In this document: piece by piece, positions 36,053 through 45,761 of the stretch
Numbering within the stretch: the first letter of the stretch is position 1
How the letters are laid out: every line of letters starts with the position of its first letter
Assembly (NCBI RefSeq): GCF_900105185.1
Contig: NZ_FNTJ01000002.1
Location: 1,922,001 to 1,986,000 of the forward strand
Length of the DNA: 64,000 nt
Source: Pseudomonas saponiphila
GTDB lineage: Bacteria; Pseudomonadota; Gammaproteobacteria; Pseudomonadales; Pseudomonadaceae
Reading direction: 5' to 3'
Made by a program: the position numbers and the translations under genes
Notes under the pieces: model-generated
The model's input: only the letters and a program-made list of their open reading frames with translations
Told to the model about the DNA's origin: nothing
Databases searched by the model: none

Positions 36053-37591
36053 TCAGCGGTTGTTGAAGTCCGGCGAGGACAGCAGAAAGGTGTTCCATTC
36101 CTGGGGCGAGACGGCCTGCTCCAGGGCGTTGCGGGTTGCGCTGGAGAGATGAGGAGCGAACGCCTGGTAATACATCGGGGTGGTGATCATCGGAAAGCCC
36201 GGCCCCGGGACCGTGCTGCCTTCGGCGGTGAACAGCCGGTTGTTACCCGAACCTATGGCCCGGGCGATTTCAAAGCGCTTGGCCATCTGTCCGGAGCTCG
36301 ACCAGCCACTGGCCACCAACGGCCAGCCGTCGGGGGTAATCCGGCCGAATATCGGCTGGCCCAGCTGATTCAGCCAGTTGAGCAGCGGGCGCGGGTTGGC
36401 CACGGGCTTGCCGTCATAGGTCAGGCGCAGCGCCGAGATCACGAACTGCTGCGGATCCTTGAATTTCCTGCCGGTCGATTGCAGCAACTCCGGCGACTGC
36501 ATCAGCGTGCGCATGACCTGGGCAATGTCGCCGTCGCTGTCGTGGAAGGTCTTGGCCATGCGGGCCACCAGGGCCGGTGGCGGTTCGTCGGCGACAAAGT
36601 ACTGGGCCAGCTTGCGCGCAATGAACTGGGCGCAGGCCGGCTGCCGGGTGATCAGGTCGATGGCCTGGGTGATTTCGGCGTAACCGCTGCCCTTGATGGT
36701 GTGGCCGAGCAGGTGCTTGTCGCTGAAGTCATGGCGCTTGGGGTTGAACTGGAACAGACCCTGTTGCACCACTAGCGGTTGCAAGGGCCGGGGCCAACGT
36801 TGCTCGCGGCCATCCAGGGGCATCAGCCCGGCGCCGGTGAGGATCAGGGCCAGTTGCTGCACGTCCTCCTGGCTGTAGCCGGCCGCCACGCCAAGGCTGT
36901 GTAGCTCCAGCAGTTCACGGGCGTAGTTCTCGTTGACCCGGCCCTTGGCGTTCTGGCTGTTGTCGAGGTATTCGAGCATGGCCGGGCTTTGCAGGGTGGC
37001 CAGCAGCAGGTCCTTGAACTTGCCCAGGGCATGGGGGCGAATCGCCTCGTTCACGTAGTCGGCGCTCAGCAGCCGCACCTGGCCCTTGCCCTGGAACAGG
37101 CTGAAGTGATTGAGCCAGAACAGCACCAGTTGCTCCTTGAGCTGGTTGGGGCCGTAGATAGCGTGCAGCAGCACCGCGGACTGGGTCTGCTCGGCGAGTT
37201 GGCTGGCCCGCTGGCGAAGGTCTTGCCTGGCCTGGTTGCGGGCATCGCCGTCAGGCATGGCCTTGAGCTGTTCCTGGCGCTGCTTGAAGTCCTGCAGCAG
37301 GGCCGGGGTCGAACCGTTCAGGGCCGGGTAGCTGCGTAGCAGGGCGTCGATTGCCGCTGGCAACGGCTCGCGCAGTCGATCTTGCAGTTGCGCCTCGAGC
37401 AATCCGTCGCGGCCCAGGTGGCGCAGGCGCTGGAATTGCGCGGTGTCCAGGTCGAAGCCGTCGCGCCTGAGCCAGGCAATGTCGGCGGCGCTGGGGGGCT
37501 GGGGCTCGGCGGCCTGGGCGAGGATCGGCAGGAACACGGCCAGCGCGCTCCACAGGTACAGGCAACGATGCAACGTATGGGGCCTTGGCAT
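36053..37591 (-). CDS. DUF1800 family secreted protein
   Basis: 512 residues, starting at ATG 37591 with a Sec signal (LYLWSALAVFLPILAQAAE). The body is the alpha-helical DUF1800 family: LVLFWLNHFSLF near 155, NENYARELLELHSLG near 228, LILTGAG near 250, and FIARKLAQYFVADEP near 335. Function is unknown; it precedes and is co-transcribed with the DUF1501 partner. The frame extends to 37750, but the signal peptide marks the start. Confidence 0.88.
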   Translation of the reverse strand: MPRPHTLHRCLYLWSALAVFLPILAQAAEPQPPSAADIAWLRRDGFDLDTAQFQRLRHLGRDGLLEAQLQDRLREPLPAAIDALLRSYPALNGSTPALLQDFKQRQEQLKAMPDGDARNQARQDLRQRASQLAEQTQSAVLLHAIYGPNQLKEQLVLFWLNHFSLFQGKGQVRLLSADYVNEAIRPHALGKFKDLLLATLQSPAMLEYLDNSQNAKGRVNENYARELLELHSLGVAAGYSQEDVQQLALILTGAGLMPLDGREQRWPRPLQPLVVQQGLFQFNPKRHDFSDKHLLGHTIKGSGYAEITQAIDLITRQPACAQFIARKLAQYFVADEPPPALVARMAKTFHDSDGDIAQVMRTLMQSPELLQSTGRKFKDPQQFVISALRLTYDGKPVANPRPLLNWLNQLGQPIFGRITPDGWPLVASGWSSSGQMAKRFEIARAIGSGNNRLFTAEGSTVPGPGFPMITTPMYYQAFAPHLSSATRNALEQAVSPQEWNTFLLSSPDFNNR

Positions 37592-37887
37592 GGGGCGGTT
37601 TTCCGGGGGGAGAAGGCAGTGGTGTGGCGTCTCAGTTCGCCCTGGCGGAGCTCTACCTTCCAGGGTAGGTCGCTCTAGATCAAGTGTTTCAACGAAGCGT
37701 TCAGACGCTGGCCGTCGACCGTTCGTCCGACGGATGGAATTGGCAAGCACCAGTCACTGCGTCATGCTGTCGATAGATGTCGTAATGCCATTACCTCAAG
37801 GTTCGGCCCGGTTTCCGGGCGTCGTTAGATCCCCGCGTGGGTGAGATAGGTTGCTGATGAGTGTGTTGAACCTGCCAGAGACGGCGT

Positions 37888-39663
37888 ATGCCCGATAAGG
37901 CGTTGGCCGAGGAGCAGCGCCTGGCTGCCCTGTATGCCCTGGAACTGCTGGATACCGCCCGTTGCGAGCGTTTTGACCGTATTTGCCGGCTGGCCGCCGA
38001 GTATTTCAAGGTGCCCACGGCGTTGATCACCCTGGTGGACCGTGATCGGCAATGGTTCAAGTCGCGGGTGGGGTTCGCGGCCGAACAGACCCCCATCGAG
38101 CAATCGTTCTGCGCTTACACCATCAGAACCGATGATGTGTTCGAGGTAGAAAACGCCCGTCAGGATGTGCGCTTCCATTCCAATCCCTTGGTGACCGATG
38201 AGCCGGGCATCGGCTTTTATGCGGGTGCGCCACTGATTACCTCCACCGGGCATGCGATTGGCAGTCTGTGCGTCATCGACAAAGAGCCCCAGCGCCTGAA
38301 TGCCGCCGAGCGCCAGCAATTGCGTGACTTGGCATCGCTGGTGATGGAACAGGTCGAGCAGCGTCAGCGCCTGACCCGGCGTGACCCGGTGAGCGGCCTG
38401 CCCAACCGCGAACAGTTCCAGAGCGATCTGTACGACCTGGCGGAGGAGCATCCGGGAGAAAGGCGCGTACTGGTGCTGGTGGATGCGGTGGACATGACCG
38501 TGGCCCACGAGCTGACCCTGGCCATGGGCCTGGCGCCATTCGAAACCATCGTGCGCTTCCTGGCCCAGCAACTGCTCACCTACCTGGGGCGGCATGTGCG
38601 GGTGTATCACGTGTCGGTCAAGCGCTTTGGTTTCCTGTTGCCGGCGGCCCCCGGGATCGAGCGCTTTCTGGATGGGTTGGTGCGGCGTCTGCGCCGTCAG
38701 CCGCCGGGCCTGGAGTTGCCGATGATTCCCGGGGTGTGCGCGGGCACGGTGGAGTTCTTCACGGACCGCGACGCGGTGCCCGACGTCCTGCGCAAGGCGA
38801 TGTTCGCCCTGGAACTGGCGACCCTCGGCCGCAGCACCTGGGCGCCTTACGATGTGGTGCGTGACCAGGCCTATCGGCGGGCCTTCAACCTCGCCTCGGA
38901 CATCAGCGAAGCCTTGGACAGCGGGCAGATCTACCTGATGTTCCAGCCGCGCTTCGCCCTGCCCGATGGCGCTCAGGTCAGCGCCGAGGCACTGATCCGC
39001 TGGGATCATCCGTGGCTGGGGCCGATTTCACCGGCGGAGTTCATTCCGGTCATGGAGCGCAATACGCTGATCCACCGGGTGACCCACTGGGTGATCAATG
39101 CCGTGCTGGAGCGCCTGCAGCGCTGGAGTTCCAGCGACGTGCAGCGTCTGTCGATCAACCTCTCGCCCCAGGATTTCGAGGACCAGGACATTGCCGATGT
39201 GCTGCGCGATGCCTGCCGGCGTCATCGCATCGACCCACAGCGCCTGGAAGTGGAAATCACCGAAGGCGCCTGGCTGCGCTCCAACCCCACGGTGCTGGAT
39301 CAACTGAGCAAGATTCGCGGCCTGGGCATGGATGTGGCCATCGACGACTTCGGCACCGGCTACAGCAACTTCGCCTACCTGCATCAGATTCCGGCCAATG
39401 TGGTGAAGCTCGACAAGTCCATGGTCACCGACCTTGAGAGCAGCGCCCAGCACCAGAAGATCACCCGCTCGGTGATCGCTCTGGCCCGGGAACTGGGTTA
39501 CCGCACCGTGGCCGAGGGCATCGAGAGCTTCAAATGTCTGCAGATGCTGCGCACTTTCGGCTGTGATGAAGCCCAGGGGTATTTTCTGGCGCGGCCCATG
39601 GGCCAGGAGAAATTCCTCGCTCGCAGCGGTGCCCGGCGCTTTCCCTTGCAGCAGGTCTTCTGA
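37888..39663 (+). CDS. GAF - degenerate GGDEF - EAL cyclic di-GMP phosphodiesterase
   Basis: 591 residues. A GAF domain (about 20-160, FDRICRLAAEYFKVPTALIT through GSLCVIDKEP) is followed by a GGDEF domain whose active motif has decayed to SVKRFGFLLP (near 250). The EAL domain (345-580) has the catalytic set: EALIRW, INLSPQ, EITEG, IDDFGTGYSN, KLDKS and EGIE. It should therefore break down c-di-GMP, with the GGDEF relic perhaps sensing GTP. It stands alone. Confidence 0.92.
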   Translation: MPDKALAEEQRLAALYALELLDTARCERFDRICRLAAEYFKVPTALITLVDRDRQWFKSRVGFAAEQTPIEQSFCAYTIRTDDVFEVENARQDVRFHSNPLVTDEPGIGFYAGAPLITSTGHAIGSLCVIDKEPQRLNAAERQQLRDLASLVMEQVEQRQRLTRRDPVSGLPNREQFQSDLYDLAEEHPGERRVLVLVDAVDMTVAHELTLAMGLAPFETIVRFLAQQLLTYLGRHVRVYHVSVKRFGFLLPAAPGIERFLDGLVRRLRRQPPGLELPMIPGVCAGTVEFFTDRDAVPDVLRKAMFALELATLGRSTWAPYDVVRDQAYRRAFNLASDISEALDSGQIYLMFQPRFALPDGAQVSAEALIRWDHPWLGPISPAEFIPVMERNTLIHRVTHWVINAVLERLQRWSSSDVQRLSINLSPQDFEDQDIADVLRDACRRHRIDPQRLEVEITEGAWLRSNPTVLDQLSKIRGLGMDVAIDDFGTGYSNFAYLHQIPANVVKLDKSMVTDLESSAQHQKITRSVIALARELGYRTVAEGIESFKCLQMLRTFGCDEAQGYFLARPMGQEKFLARSGARRFPLQQVF

Positions 39664-39910
39664 GCGGGCTGGACAAAGCTGTCGGGGCGGTTGTGCAGCA
39701 GGGGCGGCTAGCGGTGGCTCGCGCAGTTCGCCCGGGGGCGGTGGTGCCAGCTTTTGCTTGGCAATCAGCCCAGGTGCGCGGCAGGTCAGTGATGAACCCG
39801 GAGCATCCGGACGAGGCTTGTGCTTGAGAAGCGGGAGTCGAGGAAAACGCTTGAAGCGAGGACTTGATGAACTGCTACGGACATCTGCACAGGCTTGCAG
39901 ATAGAGGAAG
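39664..39910. other. Intergenic stretch before tRNA-Gly
   Basis: No gene, terminator with a T run or REP was found between the EAL gene and the tRNA. Short frames here lack ribosome sites. Confidence 0.6.
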
Positions 39911-39984
39911 TGGAGCGGGTGAAGGGAATCGAACCCTCGTTATCAGCTTGGGAAGCTGGAGTAATGCCATTATACGACACCCGC
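39911..39984 (-). tRNA. tRNA-Gly(CCC)
   Basis: Read on the minus strand, the acceptor arm GCGGGTG pairs with CACCCGC, followed by discriminator T and an encoded CCA. The T arm has GGTTCGATTCC, and the anticodon loop TTCCCAA between CAGC and GCTG gives anticodon CCC. The layout is the same as E. coli glyU. Total length is 74 with CCA. Confidence 0.95.
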
Positions 39985-40141
39985 TCGAACGGCTGACTTT
40001 GTACCAGATGTGGCCGCAGATTTGAAGTTTTTCTTTATCTGACCTGTGCTTGCGTGTCATCGCTGTTCGCCGCAGGTGGGCCATGCGCCAGGAAAAACAG
40101 GGTTTTTCAAGGACGTCTGGCCCACCTGTGACGCTGCACGG

Positions 40142-41026
40142 TCAGATCGCCCGTGCATGCTGAGGCTGATCATAGTGCGCGCGCGTTCGAGCGTCGTACT
40201 GACCCGGCTTGAGGAATCCCAGCAATGCCTGGCGGCTGTCGCGGCAGGCGGCCTTGTGTTCCATGTCGAGAAAATGCCCGGTGGCCTGGATGGTGCTGAA
40301 GCTCGCTTGCTGCACATGGTCGGCGAACAGCTTGGCGTCGTTGGCCGAGGTGTACTCGTCCCACTCACCGTTGAGAAACAGCACCGGCACCTGGATCTTC
40401 TTCGCCGCCCGCAAGTAGCACTGCCGGTCGCCGTTGAGCACATGGCTGATGTGGAAGTGCATCTGCCCGTACTCGTGTTCCGCCAGGCTGCTGACGTGGC
40501 GATAGTTGTAACGCTTGAACAGCGAGGGCAGGTGCTTGCCGATGGTGTCGTTGACCAGGTGGCCGACGCGATGGCGGTCGAGGTTGCCGAGGTAGTCGAC
40601 ACCGCGCTCCAGGTAGTCGCGCATCGGCTCGTTGATCACCGGCGAGAACGAGCTGATCACCGCCTTCTCGATGCGCCGTGGACGCTGGGCCAGGGCCTGC
40701 AAGGCTGCGGCGCCGCCCCAGGAAAACGACAGCACATGCTCGGCGGCAAAGTGCTCGATCAACTCCAGGAGGATCTGCCCCTCCACTTCCTTGGTGAGCA
40801 TCCGTTCGTGTTTGTTGTGGGCTTTGGAGCGGCCCGCGTAGGGCTGGTCGTAGAGCACCACGTTGAACTGCGGGTGCAGGTTCTTCACGGTCTGCGCAAA
40901 GGACGCAGTAGTGGCCATCGAACCGTTGACCAGAATGATGGTCTTGTCTGCGGCATCTGCGCGATAGAACTCCGTGTAAACCCGATACTGACCCTGTATA
41001 TCCAGCACAGCGATTTCTGGCCTCAT
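40142..41026 (-). CDS. phaG: PhaG, 3-hydroxyacyl-ACP thioesterase/transacylase
   Basis: 294 residues of the alpha/beta-hydrolase fold. The opening MRPEIAVLDIQGQYRVYTEF is as in P. putida PhaG. The nucleophile S102 lies in LSFSWGGA, the acid is in GEWDEYTS near 223, and the His in TGHFLDMEH near 251. PhaG moves (R)-3-hydroxyacyl groups from fatty acid synthesis to the polyhydroxyalkanoate route; later work treats it as a thioesterase. RhlA is a close relative, but the match to PhaG is better throughout. It stands alone, as is usual. Confidence 0.9.
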   Translation of the reverse strand: MRPEIAVLDIQGQYRVYTEFYRADAADKTIILVNGSMATTASFAQTVKNLHPQFNVVLYDQPYAGRSKAHNKHERMLTKEVEGQILLELIEHFAAEHVLSFSWGGAAALQALAQRPRRIEKAVISSFSPVINEPMRDYLERGVDYLGNLDRHRVGHLVNDTIGKHLPSLFKRYNYRHVSSLAEHEYGQMHFHISHVLNGDRQCYLRAAKKIQVPVLFLNGEWDEYTSANDAKLFADHVQQASFSTIQATGHFLDMEHKAACRDSRQALLGFLKPGQYDARTRAHYDQPQHARAI

Positions 41027-41350
41027 GTCATAAGACTCCTGGCAAGCGGGTATGCGCGCATCACTGAGTGTGCACGGGCAATGTGACAGGTAGGCATACG
41101 CCTGGAATGGGAGCCCATGTCGATCCGGTAAGGCAGGTCGACGGGTGTTGTTATAGGTGGGCGATTTGCCGGGGAAATGCAGAGCAGGCAGGGCTCAGGC
41201 CGGCAAAAGGTTTCTTAGATGTCTGTTCGTGACTCGTCGGTCACATTTCGGCCGACGGAGTGATTCAAGCAGGGCAATCGGCAACCTGCAAGTCGATTGG
41301 ACAAATTGTTCGACAGCTTCTGCCCAGCGGTCGTCCGGGCAGGGGGTACT
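41027..41350. other. Intergenic stretch upstream of phaG
   Basis: 324 bp with no convincing gene. The phaG promoter must lie here, but I could not pick a clear sigma site. No terminator with a T run was seen for rsuA, which is read away from this gap on the same strand. Confidence 0.5.
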
Positions 41351-42043
41351 TCAGATCAGGCGGATTTCGTCGGCGCTCAGGGGCCGGTATTCGCCAGGTG
41401 CCAGCCGTTCGTCCAGCAGCAGCGGCCCCATGCGTTCGCGATGCAGGCGCAGCACCTTGTTGTTGAAGTGGCCGAACATGCGTTTGACCTGGTGATAGCG
41501 CCCTTCGACGATGCTCAGTCGAGCGCTGCGCGGACCGAGGATCTGCAACTGCGCGGGCAGGGTGGTGAGGTCTTCGAAGGCAAAATACAGGCCCTCGGCG
41601 AAGGTCTGGATGTACTCGGGGCCAATCTCGTCTTCGGTTTCCACGTAGTAGAGCTTGGGCAGCTTGGTCTGCGGCTGGGTCAGGCGTCGCGACCAGTGGC
41701 CGTCGTTGGTGATCAGCATCAGCCCGGTGGTGTTGTAGTCCAGGCGTCCGGCGATATGCAGTTCCTGTGGGTCCGGCTCGTGGATCAGCTCCAGCACGGT
41801 CCGGTGCTCGGGATCGCGGGTGGCGCTGACGCAACCCATGGGCTTGTGCAGCATGAAGTAGCGTGCCGGCTTGCCGGCCTGCAGCACGTCCTCATCCAGC
41901 TCCACCCGACTGAATTCATCGACCTCGGCCCGGGGATCGCTGACCGGCTGACCGTCGATACGCACGCGCCGCTGCACCAGCAGCAGGCGCACCTGTTGGC
42001 GGTTGAAACGCGGCAGGTTGCTGAGGAAACGGTCGAGGCGCAT
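41351..42043 (-). CDS. rsuA: 16S rRNA pseudouridine synthase, RsuA type
   Basis: 230 residues. An S4 RNA-binding domain (1-60, MRLDRFLSNLPRFNRQQVR) precedes the catalytic domain, with the conserved GRLDYNTTGLML at 99-110 and catalytic D102. The later EGRYHQVKRMFGHFNNKV segment is the RsuA/RluB signature. RsuA makes pseudouridine 516 in 16S rRNA; RluB/E/F are other possibilities, but the short length and the HKPMGCVSA loop favour RsuA. The start is ATG 42043. Confidence 0.88.
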   Translation of the reverse strand: MRLDRFLSNLPRFNRQQVRLLLVQRRVRIDGQPVSDPRAEVDEFSRVELDEDVLQAGKPARYFMLHKPMGCVSATRDPEHRTVLELIHEPDPQELHIAGRLDYNTTGLMLITNDGHWSRRLTQPQTKLPKLYYVETEDEIGPEYIQTFAEGLYFAFEDLTTLPAQLQILGPRSARLSIVEGRYHQVKRMFGHFNNKVLRLHRERMGPLLLDERLAPGEYRPLSADEIRLI

Positions 42044-42078
42044 GGCAGGGGATCGCTGGCAGTGGACGAGGGCGGGTT

Positions 42079-42297
42079 TCAGGAGCGGGGCAGGGTGCCG
42101 GCGCGCAACTGCGCCTCGACCCCGGCGCAGCGCGGGCACAGGCAGGCACGGTCGCGCAGTTGCGGCGCCAGGGCCTCGATGATGGCCGGGTCGATGCTCA
42201 CGCTATAGCACCAGCAGGCTTGGTCCGCCGTGCGTGGGTCGGCCAGGGCGCAGTCGTTGCGGGCACCGCAGGCCGGGCAAAGGTCAGGTTCATTCAT
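42079..42297 (-). CDS. Cysteine-rich CWC family protein
   Basis: 72 residues with nine Cys, including C-x2-C (LCPACG), the CWC triplet (QACWCYS) and a second C-x2-C (CLCPRCAG), which suggests one or two bound zinc ions. The family is small and of unknown role. ATG 42297 overlaps the stop of the upstream diguanylate cyclase by 8 bp, so it is coupled to it, and it lies 35 bp ahead of rsuA. Confidence 0.85.
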   Translation of the reverse strand: MNEPDLCPACGARNDCALADPRTADQACWCYSVSIDPAIIEALAPQLRDRACLCPRCAGVEAQLRAGTLPRS

Positions 42298-43777
42298 GGC
42301 TGGAGTGAGGCATTTCCACGCAGGTTCGATTACGTCCACTTTGCTTGGCGCGGTACATCGCATGGTCGGCACGGGACAGCAGGCTGTGCAGGGTGTCCTC
42401 CGGTTGCAGGGCGGTCAAGCCGATACTGACGGTCAGTTGCAGGGGTTGCCCTTCATAGTAGTAGCGCTGCCGCTCGGTCAGCTGGCGAATCTTCTCGGCG
42501 ATCTGCAGGGCGGGCCCGCTCTCGGTGTCCTTGAGCAATACGATGAATTCCTCGCCGCCCCAGCGACAGACGATATCGGACTGGCGCAGGCAATCCTGCA
42601 GGTCCCGGGCGAAGCCGCTGAGCACCTGATCCCCGGCCAGGTGGCCGTAGGTATCGTTGAGGCGCTTGAAGTGATCCAGGTCCAGCAGCAGGGCGCAGAG
42701 CGGTGTCAGATCGCGTCGCGCCTCTTGCAGGGCCTGGGCTGCCAGCAGGTCGAAACCGCGGCGGTTGGGCAGGCGGGTCAGGCTGTCGAGGGTGGCCTGG
42801 GTTTCGATCTTGCGCTGGTAGCGGCGCACCACGCTGCTGAGCAGGATCAGCACGATGCTGGTGATCACCAGGCAGATCAGCAGGTTCAGGTACAGCGATT
42901 GGCGGATGCCGCTCAGGGCGCCATCTTCGCGCTTGTCGACGAACAGGTACCAGTTCAGCTCGGGAATGAAACGCACATTGAGAAAATGCCTCTGGCCCTG
43001 GGTCGAGTATTCAAAGCTGCCACTGTGGGGCTTGGGCAGTTGGGGCATCAGTTCTTTCAAGCTCGCCAGGTCATGCAGGGACTGGCCGCTGCGGGCACCC
43101 TGGGGGCCGCCATCGGCACCGGTCAGCACGATGCGCCCGAAGGTGTCGACGAAGTACACGCTGCGCTGGTAGCGCTGCTGGTACTTGTCGATCAGCTTGA
43201 TGACCGCGTCTACCGTCAGGCCGACGCCGGCGGCGCCGATGAAGCGGTCCTGATAGTCGTGGACCTTGTAGTTGATGAAGAAAGTCAGCTTGTCCTGGTT
43301 GGCCAGGTCCGGGTCGACATTGATTTCATAGGGCGCGGCCATGTCGCGCACGCGAAAGTACCAGGCATCCCGGGGCTCATCGACCTTGATCTTCTTCAGC
43401 ACGCCCTTGGCCTGGTAGTAGGTGAGGCTGGTGTTGGACACGAAGAACGCGGTGTAGGCGTCGTAGTGGGTCATGACCTCATTGAGGTAGCGGGTCATCT
43501 GGCTGGGGTCGCGCTCGCCGGCCACCACCCAGTCACGCATGAAGGTGTCGCGGGCCATCATCGAGGAGATGAGCACCGGCCGTACCAGGTCCTTCTGGAT
43601 TTCCGAATACACGGTGTCGGAAGTCAGCGGCAGCTCGGTGTTGACGATGTTGTCGCGGATCGAATCCCGCGAGGCGTAGTAGCTGAGCAGGGAGGTGGCG
43701 AGGAAGCCACTGCCCAGCAAGGTGATCAGGACCAGCACCAGCGAACGTTGCGAATACAGGGGAGAACGAAGCGGCAT
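42290..43777 (-). CDS. Membrane diguanylate cyclase with dCACHE sensor
   Basis: 495 residues. Two membrane helices (about 12-34 and 288-312) bracket a periplasmic double-CACHE sensor (SYYASRDSIRDNI through FVDKRED). The cytoplasmic GGDEF domain (325-490) has the active motif CRWGGEEF and an RxxD inhibitory site (R-Q-S-D) five residues before it, so it should make c-di-GMP with product feedback. dCACHE domains of this type often bind amino acids or similar small molecules. Confidence 0.92.
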   Translation of the reverse strand: MPLRSPLYSQRSLVLVLITLLGSGFLATSLLSYYASRDSIRDNIVNTELPLTSDTVYSEIQKDLVRPVLISSMMARDTFMRDWVVAGERDPSQMTRYLNEVMTHYDAYTAFFVSNTSLTYYQAKGVLKKIKVDEPRDAWYFRVRDMAAPYEINVDPDLANQDKLTFFINYKVHDYQDRFIGAAGVGLTVDAVIKLIDKYQQRYQRSVYFVDTFGRIVLTGADGGPQGARSGQSLHDLASLKELMPQLPKPHSGSFEYSTQGQRHFLNVRFIPELNWYLFVDKREDGALSGIRQSLYLNLLICLVITSIVLILLSSVVRRYQRKIETQATLDSLTRLPNRRGFDLLAAQALQEARRDLTPLCALLLDLDHFKRLNDTYGHLAGDQVLSGFARDLQDCLRQSDIVCRWGGEEFIVLLKDTESGPALQIAEKIRQLTERQRYYYEGQPLQLTVSIGLTALQPEDTLHSLLSRADHAMYRAKQSGRNRTCVEMPHSSHE

Positions 43778-44080
43778 GGCGATTCCGTGAGAGTGGCCCG
43801 ATGACGCATTCTAGTGGCATGGCGGGCAAATGACTCGTTCATCAGCGCACTGAATTGTCTGGGTATCGATGTATTGCAAACGCCTCTTGCGTCGCCACCG
43901 GCCGACGCCTTGAGGCGCCATGGGCGGCGGTCTACCAGCGGTCGCATGACTTGTATAAATGTGTTGCCAGAATCGCACCGGAAGGCATTTTTGCGGTCAG
44001 ATATTTCGTCAGTCAGCCTGTTGCTGATTGCCGCCTGCCAGCGTCGCTGGCGTGGCTTCTTCGCGGTCCAGGAGGCCGCC
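43778..44080. other. Intergenic stretch between cyclase and lipoprotein genes
   Basis: 303 bp holding the divergent promoters of the membrane cyclase and the Tyr/Gly-rich lipoprotein. It is less GC-rich around 43950-44030. No structured RNA or clear operator was found. Confidence 0.5.
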
Positions 44081-44467
44081 ATGTATCGTCGACTTCTGCT
44101 TGTTGCATTACTGGGTTTGAGTCTTGGCGCGTGTGTCCCTTATTACGATGGCGGCTCCAGCTACTACAGCTCGGAGGTCTACAGCACCCCGGCACCGGCC
44201 TATTACTACGGTGGCGGCGCTTCCTATTACTCCACCGGACGCAGCTACTACGCGCCGCGCTACTACCAGTCGGCGCCGCGCTATTACTCACCGGCTCCGC
44301 GTTATTACCAGGTTCCCCGGGCGGTCTACCGGCCCTATCCCGCGCAGGGTTGGGGCGGGCACGAGCGTCATGGCAACTGGAACAATGACAACGGTGGCGA
44401 CCAGGACTGGGGCGGTCACGGCGGGCGTGGCCGTGGCGACCATGGACGAGGCGGGCGCGGCCACTGA
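44081..44467 (+). CDS. Tyr/Gly-rich lipoprotein
   Basis: 128 residues. The signal RRLLLVALLGLSLGAC ends in lipobox LGAC (Cys 18). The mature part is of low complexity: a Tyr/Ser/Pro-rich half with repeated RYYxxAPRYY units, then a His/Gly/Asp/Arg-rich tail (GGHGGRGRGDHGRGGRGH). It may be a surface or metal-binding lipoprotein; no family function is known to me. GGAGG precedes ATG 44081, and a strong terminator follows. Confidence 0.82.
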   Translation: MYRRLLLVALLGLSLGACVPYYDGGSSYYSSEVYSTPAPAYYYGGGASYYSTGRSYYAPRYYQSAPRYYSPAPRYYQVPRAVYRPYPAQGWGGHERHGNWNNDNGGDQDWGGHGGRGRGDHGRGGRGH

Positions 44468-44483
44468 TCCTGCCGGGGCCAGG

Positions 44484-44518
44484 AGCCCATAGCCGCCACG
44501 GGCGGCTATGGGCTTTTT
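44484..44518. terminator. Strong bidirectional-type intrinsic terminator
   Basis: AGCCCATAGCCGCC (44484-44497) pairs perfectly with GGCGGCTATGGGCT (44501-44514) around ACG, then T5. It ends the lipoprotein gene and touches the stop codon of the convergent hydrolase gene. Confidence 0.92.
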
Positions 44519-45629
44519 AGTAATCCGTCAGGTCCGCCAGGGGATGGCGACCTTCCCAGGCCTTGTGGAAGTGCGCTTCGACCACGGCCTCGGGCACCTG
44601 GTTGATATCCGCCCAATGCCAGTGCGGTTGCTGATCCTTGTCGATCAGGCGCGCACGCACGCCCTCGGCGAACTCCGGATGCCGGCAGCAGTTCAGGCTC
44701 AGGGTGTATTCCATCTGGAACACCTCGGCCAGGGACAGCAAGCGCGCGCGGCGGATCTGTTCCCACACCAGGTGGGCGGTCAGCGGACAGCCTTCGGCGA
44801 GGGTCTTGGCCGCGCGGCTGTAGAGGGCGTCGCTGTGGCTGTGCAACTGGCTGATGGCCCGCCAGGCGCAGGCCACGTCGCTGACATCCAACCAGCCGTC
44901 GATCTGTTGCCGGCGTGGCAACCACTGCGCGGCGGGCATCTGCTCCACGGCTTCTTGTTGCAAGGCCTTGAGCAGGCTGTTGAGCTGACGCGGAGTTTGT
45001 TCCTGCCAGTTCAGTTGCAGCAGGCCCTCGATCAGCGCCTCTTGTTGCTCATCCAGCAGGAAGCGGTCGGCGAGGCCCAGGTCCAGGGCGTCGCGGCCAT
45101 TCATATGGGCTCCGGTGAGCCCGAGAAACAGGCCGAGCTTGCCGGGCATCCGTGAAAGGAACCAGCTGGCGCCGACATCGGGATACAGGCCGATGCTGAT
45201 CTCCGGCATCGCCAGGCGACTGCTGGGGGTGACGATGCGGATGCCGGCCCCTTGCAGCAACCCCATGCCGCCGCCCAGTACATAGCCGTGGCCCCAGCAG
45301 ATCACCGGCTTGGGGTAGGTGTGCAGGCGATAGTCGAGACGGTATTCCGCGGCGAAAAAATACCCGGCCAAGGCCGGCACTTCGCCCGGATGATCCAGGC
45401 ATGCCTGGGCCAGGCTGCGCACTTCGCCACCGGCACAGAAGGCCTTGGTGCCGTTGCCGCGCAGCAGCACGCAGACCACTTGCGGGTCCTTGGCCCAGGC
45501 GTCGAGGTGTTCGCTCAGTTGCTGGATCATCGGCAGCGACAGGGCGTTCAGGGTTTTTTCCGCGTCCAGGGTGGCAATGGCGATGCGGGCGCCATCACTG
45601 CCGGTGAGTGCTTCGACATGCAGGTTCAT
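44517..45629 (-). CDS. Enoyl-CoA hydratase/isomerase family, 3-hydroxyisobutyryl-CoA hydrolase-like
   Basis: 370 residues, longer than plain crotonases (about 260) and right for 3-hydroxyisobutyryl-CoA hydrolases of valine breakdown. The oxyanion loops GTKAFCAGGEVRSL (near 66) and GHGYVLGGGMGLLQG (near 118) and the PEISIGLYPDVGASWFL segment (near 148) are those of that subgroup. ATG 45629 has CGAGGTCA upstream. No valine-pathway neighbour is present. Confidence 0.87.
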   Translation of the reverse strand: MNLHVEALTGSDGARIAIATLDAEKTLNALSLPMIQQLSEHLDAWAKDPQVVCVLLRGNGTKAFCAGGEVRSLAQACLDHPGEVPALAGYFFAAEYRLDYRLHTYPKPVICWGHGYVLGGGMGLLQGAGIRIVTPSSRLAMPEISIGLYPDVGASWFLSRMPGKLGLFLGLTGAHMNGRDALDLGLADRFLLDEQQEALIEGLLQLNWQEQTPRQLNSLLKALQQEAVEQMPAAQWLPRRQQIDGWLDVSDVACAWRAISQLHSHSDALYSRAAKTLAEGCPLTAHLVWEQIRRARLLSLAEVFQMEYTLSLNCCRHPEFAEGVRARLIDKDQQPHWHWADINQVPEAVVEAHFHKAWEGRHPLADLTDY

Positions 45630-45761
45630 CGTGACCTCGAGGAGCAATACAAGCGATCAGTATGATCGCTGGTAGGGAAAGTGCCGGATCTGTGTCAGAT
45701 CAATTGACAAGCGAAGTCGGCTTTCCTAGGGTGCGGCCATTGTTTTTTCACGGGCCTGGCC

